A stretch of DNA of 46,635 nt from the NCBI GenBank assembly GCA_022865905.1, contig JALHUM010000119.1, positions 1-46,635 on the forward strand, written 5' to 3'. The stretch comes from Anaerolineales bacterium (lineage in GTDB: Bacteria > Chloroflexota > Anaerolineae > Anaerolineales > Villigracilaceae). Shown here one piece after another: positions 24,780 to 32,899 of this stretch (position 1 is the first letter of the stretch; each line of letters starts with the position of its first letter). The notes beneath the pieces were generated by a model, which saw only the letters and a program-made list of their open reading frames with translations, made no database searches and was not told where the DNA came from. The position numbers and the translations under genes are program-made.

Positions 24780-26585
24780 ATGCCTCCTTCTGTTTCTTCA
24801 ACCAAAACACTCATAGATGTTGCCATGGGTCGCACCCCAGCTGACCTGGTCATCCGCCACGGGACTTGGGTGTGCGTGCAGTCGGGCGAAATCGTGCCGG
24901 ATACCGACATCGCCATCAAGGATGGACGCATTGCCTACGTCGGGTCGGATGCCTCGCACACCGTCCATAAAGAAACGTTGGTGATGGACGCGGGCAACAA
25001 GTACCTGGTCCCAGGTCTGCTGGACGGGCACATGCACATCGAATCGGGCATGTTGACCGTGACTGAGTTCGTACGCGCCGTGATCCCGCACGGGACGACC
25101 GGCATGTTCGTGGACCCGCACGAGATCGCCAATATCTTTGGTTTGAAAGGCGTCAAGATGATGGTGGACGAAGCTGCCCTCCAGCCGATCCACGTTTGGG
25201 TGCAGATGCCGTCCTGTATCCCGTCCGCACCGGGTTTCGAGACGCCTGGCGCGCAGGTCGGACCGCAGGAAGTGGCCGAAGCGATGAAGTGGGACGGTAT
25301 CATTGGCCTGGGGGAGATGATGAATTATCCCGGCGTTGCGCGTGGCGATGAAAAAATGCTGGCCGAAATGGATGCGACGCGTAAGGCGGGCAAGGTCATC
25401 GGCGGTCATTACGCCTCGCCGGACCTGGGCAGGCCGTTCCACGCTTACGTTGCTGGAGGCGCAGAAGATGACCATGAAGGCACCACACTGGAGGGTGCCA
25501 TCACCCGCGCCCGCCAGGGGATGAAGGTTATGTTGCGTTATGGTTCGGCCTGGCATGACGTGGCTGCCCAGGTGGCCGCGATCACGAAGCTGGGCCTCGA
25601 CCCGCGCTTTTTCATCCTGTGCACGGATGATTCCCACGCTGCAACGTTGTCGCAGGAAGGGCACATGGATCGTGTCCTGCGCCACGCCATTTCGCAGGGT
25701 CTGCCGCCGATGACGGCCATCCAGATGGCGACCGTCAACACTGCCGAGCATTTCGGCCTCAGCCGCGACTTGGGCTTGATCGCCCCTGGCCGCTGGGCCG
25801 ACATCCTGCTGGTGGACGACTTGAACGACTTCCACGCCGAAATGGTCATCGCCAAAGGCCAGGTAATTGCCAAAAACGATAAATTGCTGTTTGACTTGCC
25901 GGCGTTTGATTACCCGGAATGGGCGGTCAATTCCGTTCATTTGAAGGGCAAACTGACTTCTGAAGATTTCCGCCTGGGCGTGGGTGGGCGGTTCGAAAAG
26001 GTTGAGAAGGTTGTGGTTAATGCAATTGGCGTTATTGAGAACAAAGCGTCTACGAGGCATATTCGGCTGGATGTGCCGGTCAACGATGCTGCGGTTCATG
26101 TGGATATAAGCCGCGATCTTGCCAAGGTTGCTCTTGTTGAACGCCATTGCGCTACTGGCGGTGTGACGGTGGGGCTGGTGCAGGGATTTGGTTTCACCGA
26201 GTCGTGCGCCGTCGCCTCCACCGTCGCGCATGACAGCCATCACATGCTGGTCGTCGGCACAGACGAGGGCAATATGGCGCTGGCGGCCAATAGGCTGGCC
26301 GAGGTCGGCGGCGGGCAGGTGGTGGTCAAGGACGGCAAAGTCATCGGCCTGGTGGAATTGAAGATCGCTGGCCTGATGTCGACCGAGCGTGCCGATCAAG
26401 TCGCAAAGAAGGCTGTTTCGATCTTAGAGGGTTTCCGCGCCTGTGGCTGTCAGCTCAACAATCCCAACATGCCCCTAAGCCTGCTGGCGCTGGTGGTTAT
26501 CCCGGAGCTGCGCATTTCGGACAAGGGCCTGGTGGATGTGACCCGCTTTGAGTTCCTGCCGGTTGTGCAAGGCCCTTCGGTATAG
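24780..26585 (+). CDS. ade: Adenine deaminase
   Basis: Fe/Mn-dependent amidohydrolase converting adenine to hypoxanthine and ammonia. It has the bacterial Ade layout. An N-terminal beta domain is followed by LVPGLLDGHMHIESGMLTVTEFVRAVIPHGTT, then DPHEIANIFG and FFILCTDDSHAATLSQEGHMDRVLRHAISQG. The C-terminal domain includes GFTESCAVASTVAHDSHHMLVVGTDEGNMALAANRL. 601 aa is typical. A GGAG site precedes the ATG. With the SsnA-like enzyme and the xanthine dehydrogenase-type genes it supplies the entry of adenine into the catabolic route. It ends 13 bases before the GntR-type regulator. Confidence 0.95.
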   Translation: MPPSVSSTKTLIDVAMGRTPADLVIRHGTWVCVQSGEIVPDTDIAIKDGRIAYVGSDASHTVHKETLVMDAGNKYLVPGLLDGHMHIESGMLTVTEFVRAVIPHGTTGMFVDPHEIANIFGLKGVKMMVDEAALQPIHVWVQMPSCIPSAPGFETPGAQVGPQEVAEAMKWDGIIGLGEMMNYPGVARGDEKMLAEMDATRKAGKVIGGHYASPDLGRPFHAYVAGGAEDDHEGTTLEGAITRARQGMKVMLRYGSAWHDVAAQVAAITKLGLDPRFFILCTDDSHAATLSQEGHMDRVLRHAISQGLPPMTAIQMATVNTAEHFGLSRDLGLIAPGRWADILLVDDLNDFHAEMVIAKGQVIAKNDKLLFDLPAFDYPEWAVNSVHLKGKLTSEDFRLGVGGRFEKVEKVVVNAIGVIENKASTRHIRLDVPVNDAAVHVDISRDLAKVALVERHCATGGVTVGLVQGFGFTESCAVASTVAHDSHHMLVVGTDEGNMALAANRLAEVGGGQVVVKDGKVIGLVELKIAGLMSTERADQVAKKAVSILEGFRACGCQLNNPNMPLSLLALVVIPELRISDKGLVDVTRFEFLPVVQGPSV

Positions 26586-26598
26586 AAGGTGTGTAAAT

Positions 26599-27312
26599 AT
26601 GGCTCATTACCCATTTCGACGTTTGCAGTCTGACCTGGCTGATCTGATCGCCTCCTTGCCTCCTGAAAGCAAGCTGCCATCTGAGCCTGCCCTGGCGCAC
26701 CAGTTGAGAGTCTCGCGGGCCACCTTGCGGGAGGCCATGCGCTCGTTCGAGGGTCAGGGGCTGATCCGCCGCCGTCAGGGCGTGGGGACGTTCGTCGTCG
26801 GTCAGGTGCCGGTCATTGATAGCGGGCTGGAGCTCCTGGAAAGCATCGAGAAGCTGGCCCAACGCATCGGATTGGCCGTCTCGGTGGGGGAGTTGCAAAT
26901 TGAAGAACTGTCGGCTGGCGAGGATTGTGCTACGGCTTTAGGGATTTCAGTCGGCTTGCAGTTGACGCGTATCTCGCGCGTGATCTATACCGACAGCCAC
27001 CCGGTCGCCTACCTGGTGGATACTTTGCCTGGTGATGTGCTCTCCGTTGATGAACTGCACGACAATTTTTCAGGTTCGGTGCTGGACCTGTTACTGCGTC
27101 GCGGTACCCCATCATTGGCCTACTCTCGCACCGACATCAAAGCCATCGGCGCTTCCCCGGAGGTGGCGCGTAAGCTTCAAGTCCAGCGCGATGACGTTCT
27201 GCTCCACTTCGTAGCCTCTCTTTATACGACCTCAGGCCGCGTGGTGGATTATTCATTCAGTTATTTCCTACACGGTTATTTCCGCTTCCATGTGGTGCGG
27301 CGGGTAGGTTAA
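26599..27312 (+). CDS. GntR/HutC-family transcriptional regulator
   Basis: An N-terminal winged helix (SKLPSEPALAHQLRVSRATLREAMRSFEGQGLIRRRQGVGTFV, residues about 25-68) is followed by a UTRA-type effector domain. That domain includes SRVIYTDSHPVAYLVDTLP and the typical ending VVDYSFSYFLHGYFRFHVVRR. 237 aa is normal. The ATG at 26599 is preferred to the track start at 26548, which runs back into ade. Position between ade and the carbamoyltransferase gene suggests it controls the purine island in response to a small metabolite. The ligand is unknown. Confidence 0.88.
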   Translation: MAHYPFRRLQSDLADLIASLPPESKLPSEPALAHQLRVSRATLREAMRSFEGQGLIRRRQGVGTFVVGQVPVIDSGLELLESIEKLAQRIGLAVSVGELQIEELSAGEDCATALGISVGLQLTRISRVIYTDSHPVAYLVDTLPGDVLSVDELHDNFSGSVLDLLLRRGTPSLAYSRTDIKAIGASPEVARKLQVQRDDVLLHFVASLYTTSGRVVDYSFSYFLHGYFRFHVVRRVG

Positions 27313-27317
27313 CCGTA

Positions 27318-27345
27318 TCAAGTGTCACGTTTCAAGTGTCACGTT
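27318..27345. repeat. Exact 14-bp tandem repeat before the carbamoyltransferase gene
   Basis: TCAAGTGTCACGTT occurs twice in direct succession, followed by ctaatctctaatctctgatctc, itself a loose 7-base repeat. The pair sits between the regulator stop and the next start codon. It could be an operator or one more piece of dispersed repeat DNA. Confidence 0.6.
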
Positions 27346-27379
27346 GACTAATCTCTAATCTCTGATCTCGGAGGTAAAA

Positions 27380-28336
27380 ATGCGTAGTTTTGCTGGCCGG
27401 GACATTCTGTCCCTTAAAGAGTTTGAACGTCAGGAATTTTTCCACGTCTTCGATGTGGCAGCGGAGCTGGAGCCGATTGCCGTCAGCCGTCGCAACGACG
27501 ATATGCTCGCCGAAAAGACGCTGGTGACGGCCTTCTACCAACCGTCCACGCGCACACGCCTGGCGCATGAAGCCGCCATGCACCGCCTGGGCGGTCACGT
27601 GACCGGTTTCGTGGATGCCAAGATGACCCGCGCCGGAGACTTCTACCAGGAGTCCATCAAGGATACGGTCAAGATGCTGGAGTTCTACGGCGACGTGATC
27701 GTCATGCGCCACTTCCAGCAGGGCGCGCCGCACGAGGCGGCCAAATGGGCCAGTATTCCGATCATCAACGGCGGCGACGGCTGGGGCGAACATCCCACCC
27801 AGATCCTGACCGACCTTTACACCGTGCTGAAAGAAAAAGGCACCATTGATGGCCTGACCTGGCTGGCGGTGGGCGACATGCGCATGAGGACGATGCACTC
27901 GCTCGGCTACGCCTTGAGCCAGTTCGACTGCCCGATCACCTTCGTCTCTCCGCCGGATATGTCGCTGACCGAGGAGTTCAAAGCCGAACTCAAGCAGTTC
28001 AGCGTCAACTTCCGCGAAGCCGAGCACGTCGAGCAGGCCATCGCCGAGGCGGACGTGATCCTGGTCGAGCCGGTCGTCCAGCCCGACTACACCAAATCCC
28101 GTGACGAGCGTGCTGGAAAAGAGGTAGGCCTGACCCCCGCCAACTACAAGATCACGCGTGAACTGCTGGAGACGAAGGCCAAGTCGGATGCCATTCTGCT
28201 GCACTCACTGCCGCGTATGGACGAGGTTCCAGTAGATGTAGATATTACCCGCTGGTCGCGCTACTGGCAGGAGGCCTTCAACGGCGTGGTGATGCGCATG
28301 GCACTGCTGGCTTTAGTTCTCGGCGCAATGGAGTAA
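27380..28336 (+). CDS. Aspartate carbamoyltransferase-family enzyme, divergent active site
   Basis: A 318-residue carbamoyltransferase with the carbamoyl-phosphate motif PSTRTRLAHEAAMHRLGG, then VIVMRHFQQGAPHEAA, NGGDGWGEHPTQILTDLYTVL and the hinge region VGDMRMRTMHSLGYAL. The overall match is to PyrB catalytic chains. Several signature positions differ from textbook PyrB: LAHE instead of SFE, HFQQ instead of HPQ, and HSLPRMDEV instead of HPLPR. Either it is a lineage variant of aspartate carbamoyltransferase or a catabolic relative handling a ureido compound. The purine-island setting and lack of pyrimidine genes nearby favour the latter slightly. A GGAGG site precedes the ATG by 6 bases. 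Confidence 0.8.
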   Translation: MRSFAGRDILSLKEFERQEFFHVFDVAAELEPIAVSRRNDDMLAEKTLVTAFYQPSTRTRLAHEAAMHRLGGHVTGFVDAKMTRAGDFYQESIKDTVKMLEFYGDVIVMRHFQQGAPHEAAKWASIPIINGGDGWGEHPTQILTDLYTVLKEKGTIDGLTWLAVGDMRMRTMHSLGYALSQFDCPITFVSPPDMSLTEEFKAELKQFSVNFREAEHVEQAIAEADVILVEPVVQPDYTKSRDERAGKEVGLTPANYKITRELLETKAKSDAILLHSLPRMDEVPVDVDITRWSRYWQEAFNGVVMRMALLALVLGAME

Positions 28337-28337
28337 T

Positions 28338-28412
28338 TTCACCACGAAGGACACGAAGTTTCACGAAGGATTCTTTGTGCCTTCGTGCCCTATGTGTTAT
28401 GTTGCTTCGTGG
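28338..28412. repeat. CACGAAGGACACGAAG-type intergenic palindrome
   Basis: Arms caccacgaaggacacgaag and cttcgtgccc...cttcgtgg form an interrupted inverted repeat directly after the carbamoyltransferase stop. It is similar in design to the cacagag palindromes at 20388 and 37504. Confidence 0.6.
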
Positions 28413-28421
28413 CTTTGAGCC

Positions 28422-28682
28422 ATGCCTGAAATGACCATCAAGGAGTGGGCAGCGGAATATCGGGCGATCAACGATGCCGAGCGCGAGATGCACAAGCAGG
28501 AGTTGCCCTTGATTCCTCCAAAGGAAGGTATTTTGCGGTAATTTCGCCTCTGTGAATTTGTCGCCAAACTGTTACTCGAGGCCCGCGATATCTTTACTGA
28601 GGAGCGGCGAAAACATTACCTTGAATTGGAAACGCGGCTGAGAAAAGTGGCGAAGTATTGGAACTATGATTTTCCAAATTAG
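28422..28682 (+). pseudogene. Small helical protein gene interrupted by TAA, upstream of a nucleotidyltransferase-like gene
   Basis: The frame reads MPEMTIKEWAAEYRAINDAEREMHKQELPLIPPKEGILR, TAA at 28539-28541, then FRLCEFVAKLLLEARDIFTEERRKHYLELETRLRKVAKYWNYDFPN and TAG. Both halves are charged and helical and look like one protein of about 86 residues. It overlaps the next gene by 17 bases, as toxin-antitoxin-like or two-gene modules do. No family recognised. The stop may be a real lesion or an error. Confidence 0.5.
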
Positions 28683-29222
28683 AACGCTGCGGAAAATAAC
28701 CGCTTTCCTGACTGAGTACAAAATTCCTTTTGCGGTGATTGGCGGGATTGCCAATGCCGAAAGGGGACGGATGCGTGCGACAGAGGCTGCGGACTTGAAA
28801 GTCCTCATTCAAGGTCGGACGATCTCTGTGTTCCGCAAATTGGCCGAGAGCTGTTTCAAGCCCTATCGCCGTCCCTGGCTTGGAAAGGCCGAGAGCGGAC
28901 TAATTGTTTCCGTCGAGGTTGAGCCTGGGATGGTCGTAGATATGCTGACTGCGGTTTTTCCCTATGAAGAGTTGGCAATCCGACGCGCTGAAATTATCAT
29001 AATTGACGGAGTTCCATTGCCGATTTGCACTGCCGAGGATTTGATTATTACCGAGCCATCTCAAACCGCAGCCAGGATTGGATAGATATCGAAGGAGTGT
29101 TGATCCGCCAGCGCGGCAAACTAGATGTTGCCTACATTCGCGACTGGCTTTCGCAATTTGCGGAGGCGCTCGAAAATCCCCAAATCCTGACGCGCTTCAA
29201 CCATCTGCACGAAACTGTCTAG
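28666..29222 (+). pseudogene. Nucleotidyltransferase-like protein (DNA polymerase beta fold), frameshifted
   Basis: The first frame reads MIFQIRTLRKITAFLTEYKIPFAVIGGIANAERGRMRATEAADLKVLI, the GG...RxT pattern of minimal or AbiEii-like nucleotidyltransferases. At CTAEDLII it runs out of frame. Restoring one T near 29048 (ATTATTACC to ATTATTTACC) gives DLIIYRAISNRSQDWIDIEGVLIRQRGKLDVAYIRDWL, the usual 'K...R..KD..Di..ll' type end. The first acidic residue of the expected DxD is Ala (EAADL), so activity is doubtful. With the preceding small gene it resembles a decayed two-gene accessory module. Confidence 0.65.
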
Positions 29223-29342
29223 ATTCAGTCATTGCAGACAGGGCTACCATGCCCTGTCGGGATGGCATGCCCGCAGGGTGCTCCGCGAGGAGCCATACCT
29301 GTATGAATTTCAGGATATATTATTCACGTAAGGAGAAAAACA

Positions 29343-30323
29343 ATGCAAACTTTTCTTCATGGTCGCGACTTGATCGGCGACCTCGATTTTACGAAAGAAG
29401 AAGTCGAAACCGTCCTGGATGTGGCCTTCGACTTGAAGCGGAAGCGCGCCCTGAATGAGCCGCATCCTTACCTGCGTGACAAGGTGTTGGCAATGCTGTT
29501 CTTCTTTTCGTCCACACGCACACGCGGCTCGTTCGAGGCCGGCATGGCCCAATTGGGCGGACACGGCGCGTTCATCGAGAGCAAGACTACCCAGATCGCG
29601 CACGGCGATACGCCCAAGGAAATCGGCGAGATTTTCGGGCGCTACTTTGACGGCATCGCCATCCGCCACGTGGACTGGGGCGTGGGCAACGGCTACCTTA
29701 ACGCGGTCGCCAAATACTCGCGCGCGCCGGTCCTTAACATGCAATGTGACATCTACCACCCCTTTCAGTGTCTGGCTGACCTGATGACCATCATCGAGAA
29801 GAAAGGCCGTGACCTGCGCCACAAGAAGATGGTTGTTTCATGGGCGTACGCGGCCTCATACCAGAAGCCGATTTCAGTGCCGCAATCGCTCATCCTGCAG
29901 ATGCCGCGCTTCGGCATGGATGTGATCCTGGCGCACCCGCCCGAATTCAAACTAATGCCCGACATTATGGATCAGGCGAAGGAACAGGCCAAGAAATTCG
30001 GCGCTGGCTTCGAAGTGGTGGACGACATGGAAGCCGCCTTCAAGGACGCGGACATCGTCTACGCCAAATCCTGGGGTGCGATGGTGCACACGCCGGACCC
30101 GGAAGAGGGCGCCAAGATCATCAAGAAATATCCGCACTGGATCACCGACGAGAAGAAGATGGCCCTCGCTAAACCGGATGCCATCTACATGCACCCGCTG
30201 CCCGCTGACCGCAACATCGAAGTTACCGACGGCGTGATGGACGGGGCGCAGTCGGTCGTTTATGACGAAGCTGAAAACCGCCTGCACGCGCAAAAGGCGG
30301 TGATGGCACTGACGATGGGGTAG
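29343..30323 (+). CDS. YgeW-like (knotted-type) carbamoyltransferase
   Basis: A 326-residue ornithine-carbamoyltransferase-fold protein. It has the carbamoyl-phosphate motif FFSSTRTRGSFEAGMAQLGG, HPFQCLADLMTIIEKKG, the loop VVSWAYAASYQKPISVPQSLILQMPRFGMDVILAHPPEF, and the C-terminal YMHPLPADRNIEVTDGV. The SWAY-SY-KP-SVPQ stretch is the hallmark of YgeW-type and acetylornithine-type transferases, which carry a knotted proline-rich loop. YgeW enzymes act in purine/urate catabolism on a ureido substrate. Textbook ornithine carbamoyltransferases end in HCLP, whereas this has HPLPADR. A GGAG site precedes the ATG. It lies 8 bases upstream of carbamate kinase, the expected partner. Confidence 0.88.
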   Translation: MQTFLHGRDLIGDLDFTKEEVETVLDVAFDLKRKRALNEPHPYLRDKVLAMLFFFSSTRTRGSFEAGMAQLGGHGAFIESKTTQIAHGDTPKEIGEIFGRYFDGIAIRHVDWGVGNGYLNAVAKYSRAPVLNMQCDIYHPFQCLADLMTIIEKKGRDLRHKKMVVSWAYAASYQKPISVPQSLILQMPRFGMDVILAHPPEFKLMPDIMDQAKEQAKKFGAGFEVVDDMEAAFKDADIVYAKSWGAMVHTPDPEEGAKIIKKYPHWITDEKKMALAKPDAIYMHPLPADRNIEVTDGVMDGAQSVVYDEAENRLHAQKAVMALTMG

Positions 30324-30331
30324 GAGGACAC

Positions 30332-31291
30332 ATGATCAATCGCAAACTTGCCGTCGTCGCCATCGGCGGCAACTCGCTCATCAAGGACGAAAAGCACAAG
30401 ACCGTCGAAGACCAGTACCAGGCCGCCAAAGAGACCACCTTCCACATCGCCGACATGATCGAGGCTGGCTGGGAGGTGGCCATCGGTCACGGCAACGGGC
30501 CGCAGGTCGGGTTCATTCTGCGCCGGTCCGAAATCGCCGCGAAAGTGGAAGGTATGCACGAGGTTCCATTGGATGTCTGCGGTGCAGATAGCCAGGGCGC
30601 CATCGGCTACGCCCTCCAACAAACTTTGCAGAACGAGTTGTACCGGCGCGACATCCAAAAGGCGGTTGCTACCATCATCACGCAGGTTCTCGTGGACAAG
30701 AACGATCCGGCCTTCAAGAACCCGTCCAAGCCTATCGGCAGTTTCATGGACGCGCCCGAGGCGAAACGGCGCCAGACAGACATGGGCTGGAACGTGGTCG
30801 AAGACGCCGGGCGCGGCTGGCGGCGCGTGGTCGCTTCACCGCTGCCGAAAGAAGTCGTCGAATTGGAGTCGGTGCAAACGCTATTGAATGCCGGGGCGGT
30901 GGTCATCACCGTGGGCGGCGGCGGCATCCCGGTGATAGATGCGGGCAAAGGCATTTATCAGGGCGTGGCGGCCGTCATTGACAAAGACTTCGCCTCGAGC
31001 TTGCTGGCTCGTCTCATCCAGGCAGACTTGTTCCTGATTTCCACTGCTGTGGAAAAGGTTGCCATCAACTTCGGCAAGCCCGACCAGAAATGGATTGACC
31101 GCATGACGCTGGACGAGGCCAAGAATTATCTCGCCGAAGGCATACATTTCGCCAAAGGCTCCATGGCGCCCAAGATCCAGGCCATCATCTGGTTCCTGGA
31201 AACTAACCCCGATGCCAAAGCGCTCATTACCAATCCCGAAAACATCGGGCGCGCCCTCAAAGGCGAAACCGGCACCTGGATTATGCCGTGA
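30332..31291 (+). CDS. Carbamate kinase
   Basis: Amino-acid-kinase-fold enzyme converting carbamoyl phosphate and ADP into ATP, carbon dioxide and ammonia. Motifs are VVAIGGNSLI, IGHGNGPQVGFILRR, VVITVGGGGIPV, IDKDFASSLLARLIQADLFLISTAVEKVAI, and FAKGSMAPKIQAIIWFLE. 319 aa is normal. It is cotranscribed with the YgeW-like gene, the pairing seen in fermentative purine and arginine pathways (YgeW-YqeA, ArcB-ArcC), so it most likely harvests ATP from the carbamoyl phosphate released there. The start has GAGGAC just upstream. Confidence 0.95.
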   Translation: MINRKLAVVAIGGNSLIKDEKHKTVEDQYQAAKETTFHIADMIEAGWEVAIGHGNGPQVGFILRRSEIAAKVEGMHEVPLDVCGADSQGAIGYALQQTLQNELYRRDIQKAVATIITQVLVDKNDPAFKNPSKPIGSFMDAPEAKRRQTDMGWNVVEDAGRGWRRVVASPLPKEVVELESVQTLLNAGAVVITVGGGGIPVIDAGKGIYQGVAAVIDKDFASSLLARLIQADLFLISTAVEKVAINFGKPDQKWIDRMTLDEAKNYLAEGIHFAKGSMAPKIQAIIWFLETNPDAKALITNPENIGRALKGETGTWIMP

Positions 31292-31460
31292 TGGAATCTG
31301 TGATTTAAAGCACTACCTACCGCCTTGCTGTCATGTTATGTTAGAATAGTTCAAACATATGGTGAGGAAAGGAGGCGTTACCCCAAATTTACAAAAGCCA
31401 TTACGTCGTTCTATCCGGTCAATTCCTGTAACTCTAATTTCAAAGAAGGAGAAGCATCTT
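31292..31460 (+). other. Leader region before the BMP lipoprotein gene
   Basis: 169 bases without a convincing ORF. A TAGAAT at about 31343 could be a -10, but no -35 is spaced correctly. I looked for a purine-type riboswitch and did not see the conserved core. The region ends in the AGGAG of the lipoprotein gene. Confidence 0.35.
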
Positions 31461-32747
31461 ATGCGCAACAAGATTTTGCACCTCACCTTTCTCGCCATGG
31501 CTTTCATGCTCATCGTGTCCGCTTGCGGACCGAAAACCACCGAACCTCCGGTCGTAACCGAGCCACCGGTCGTCGTGACCGAAGCGCCAACTGTTGCACC
31601 AACCGAAGCACCAACCGAAGCGCCGACCGAGGCTGTGGGTGGCCTCCAGATCCCCGAGGTTGAATCAGGCAAATTCAATGTGGGTATGGTATTGATCGGC
31701 CCCCACGACGATGGCGGCTGGTCCCAGGCTCACTATGAAGGCTTGCTCTATGTGGAAGCAAATGTACCTAATGTTCACACGGCTTACATCGAGAACGTGC
31801 CGGAAGGCGCTGACTCTGAGCAGATCTTCCGCAGCCTGGCCCGCAAAGGATTCGACCTGATCCTCGGCACATCCTTCGGTTACATGGATCCGATGGAAAC
31901 CGTTGCCGGTGAATTCCCGGATGCGATGTTCATTCACCTGACTGGTATCAAGTCGAACATGACAAACTTTGGCAACCTGATGGGTGCCATGGAAGATATG
32001 AAGTATCTGGCCGGTATGCTGGCTGGCGCTCGAGCCAAAGCCGATGGCAATCCGAAACTCGGTTACATGGCCACCTTCCCGATCCCTGAAGAAATCCGTC
32101 TGGGCAATGCCATTGCGCTGGGCATGAAGAAGACCTGTCCAGAATGCACGATGGATGTTCGCTGGATCAATACCTGGCATGACCCAATCATCGAGAAGGA
32201 AGCCGCGGCTTCCCTGTTTGATGCCGGTGCGCAAGTGGTCTTCACCGGAGCAGATACCCCCGCCGTGGCCGATGTTGCCCAGGAAAAGGGCAAATGGGGC
32301 GTCACTTACGACTGGTACGGCTCCTGCAAGGTGGATGCCTGTCTCACCGCCCCGTATTGGGTCTGGGGCCCGATCTATGCTGGAATCGCCGAAAAGGTGA
32401 TTGCCGGAACCTATGTTCCCGGTTGGGAATACTTCGATGCCGAAACAGGTGCCCTGGGACTCTACGGCTTTATGGAAGGCCAGACAATGCAACCCGGCGT
32501 TGTCAACCTTGATCCTGCAGTGATTACCATGGTTCAGGACATCCTCGCCCAGATGCTTGCCGGTGAATTCAACCGCTTCGATGTGTTCACCGGTCCGATC
32601 AATGACAATCAGGGTAATGTGGTTCTACCTGCTGGTCAAAGCCTGGAGCAGGTTGATCTCGACGCCTTCCCCGAATATGGTTTACCCTGTAGCATCCCGG
32701 TCTGTATGAAGTGGTGGGCTGAAGGCATTACTGCTGAACTACCATAA
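31461..32747 (+). CDS. BMP-family (nucleoside-type) substrate-binding lipoprotein
   Basis: Extracytoplasmic binding protein of an ABC importer. A signal peptide with lipobox (FMLIVSAC, Cys at residue 22) is followed by a Pro/Thr-rich linker (VTEAPTVAPTEAPTEAPTEA), typical of surface lipoproteins in Chloroflexota-like bacteria. The BMP/PnrA fold follows, with VGMVLIGPHDDGGWSQAHYEGLLYVE, LARKGFDLILGTSFGY, KYLAGMLAGARAK and DAGAQVVFTGADTPAVADVAQEKG. The ATG at 31461 with AGGAG replaces the earlier track start. BMP proteins usually bind purine nucleosides, which agrees with the surrounding purine genes. 428 aa including the linker. Followed by a hairpin and three transporter genes. Confidence 0.93.
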   Translation: MRNKILHLTFLAMAFMLIVSACGPKTTEPPVVTEPPVVVTEAPTVAPTEAPTEAPTEAVGGLQIPEVESGKFNVGMVLIGPHDDGGWSQAHYEGLLYVEANVPNVHTAYIENVPEGADSEQIFRSLARKGFDLILGTSFGYMDPMETVAGEFPDAMFIHLTGIKSNMTNFGNLMGAMEDMKYLAGMLAGARAKADGNPKLGYMATFPIPEEIRLGNAIALGMKKTCPECTMDVRWINTWHDPIIEKEAAASLFDAGAQVVFTGADTPAVADVAQEKGKWGVTYDWYGSCKVDACLTAPYWVWGPIYAGIAEKVIAGTYVPGWEYFDAETGALGLYGFMEGQTMQPGVVNLDPAVITMVQDILAQMLAGEFNRFDVFTGPINDNQGNVVLPAGQSLEQVDLDAFPEYGLPCSIPVCMKWWAEGITAELP

Positions 32748-32775
32748 CTGACTCCATAAACATTCCACGCAACAC

Positions 32776-32810
32776 GGGCCGGAACCCCCCGGGATTCCGG
32801 CCCCCCTTCT
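32776..32810 (+). terminator. Hairpin after the lipoprotein gene
   Basis: GGGCCGGAA and TTCCGGCCC pair over 9 bp and are followed by a short pyrimidine tract (cccttctattt). Position between the abundant binding protein and the transporter subunits suits a partial terminator or an mRNA-stabilising end. Confidence 0.65.
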
Positions 32811-32899
32811 ATTTGAAATTGTTGCATTTCTGAGCACATACGTTTAATAAAGGATGCGACGCCCACTGGGCAGGTATTGGCTCACCGCAGGAGCGACCA

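Noticed and set aside
24798-26399. Minus-strand ORF of 533 codons opposite adenine deaminase
   Set aside because: Shadow ORF. The ade frame has clear metal-binding motifs throughout; the His/Asp/Arg-rich antisense product is typical of reversed coding DNA.
27332-28204. Minus-strand ORF of 290 codons opposite the first carbamoyltransferase
   Set aside because: Shadow of a gene with clear carbamoyltransferase motifs.
28338-28412. CRISPR-like repeat because of recurring cacgaag units
   Set aside because: Repeats are inverted and irregular, with no constant-length repeat-spacer pattern and no cas genes.
31292-31460. Possible purine riboswitch before the BMP lipoprotein gene
   Set aside because: The conserved junction and loop sequences of purine or xanthine riboswitches were not found.
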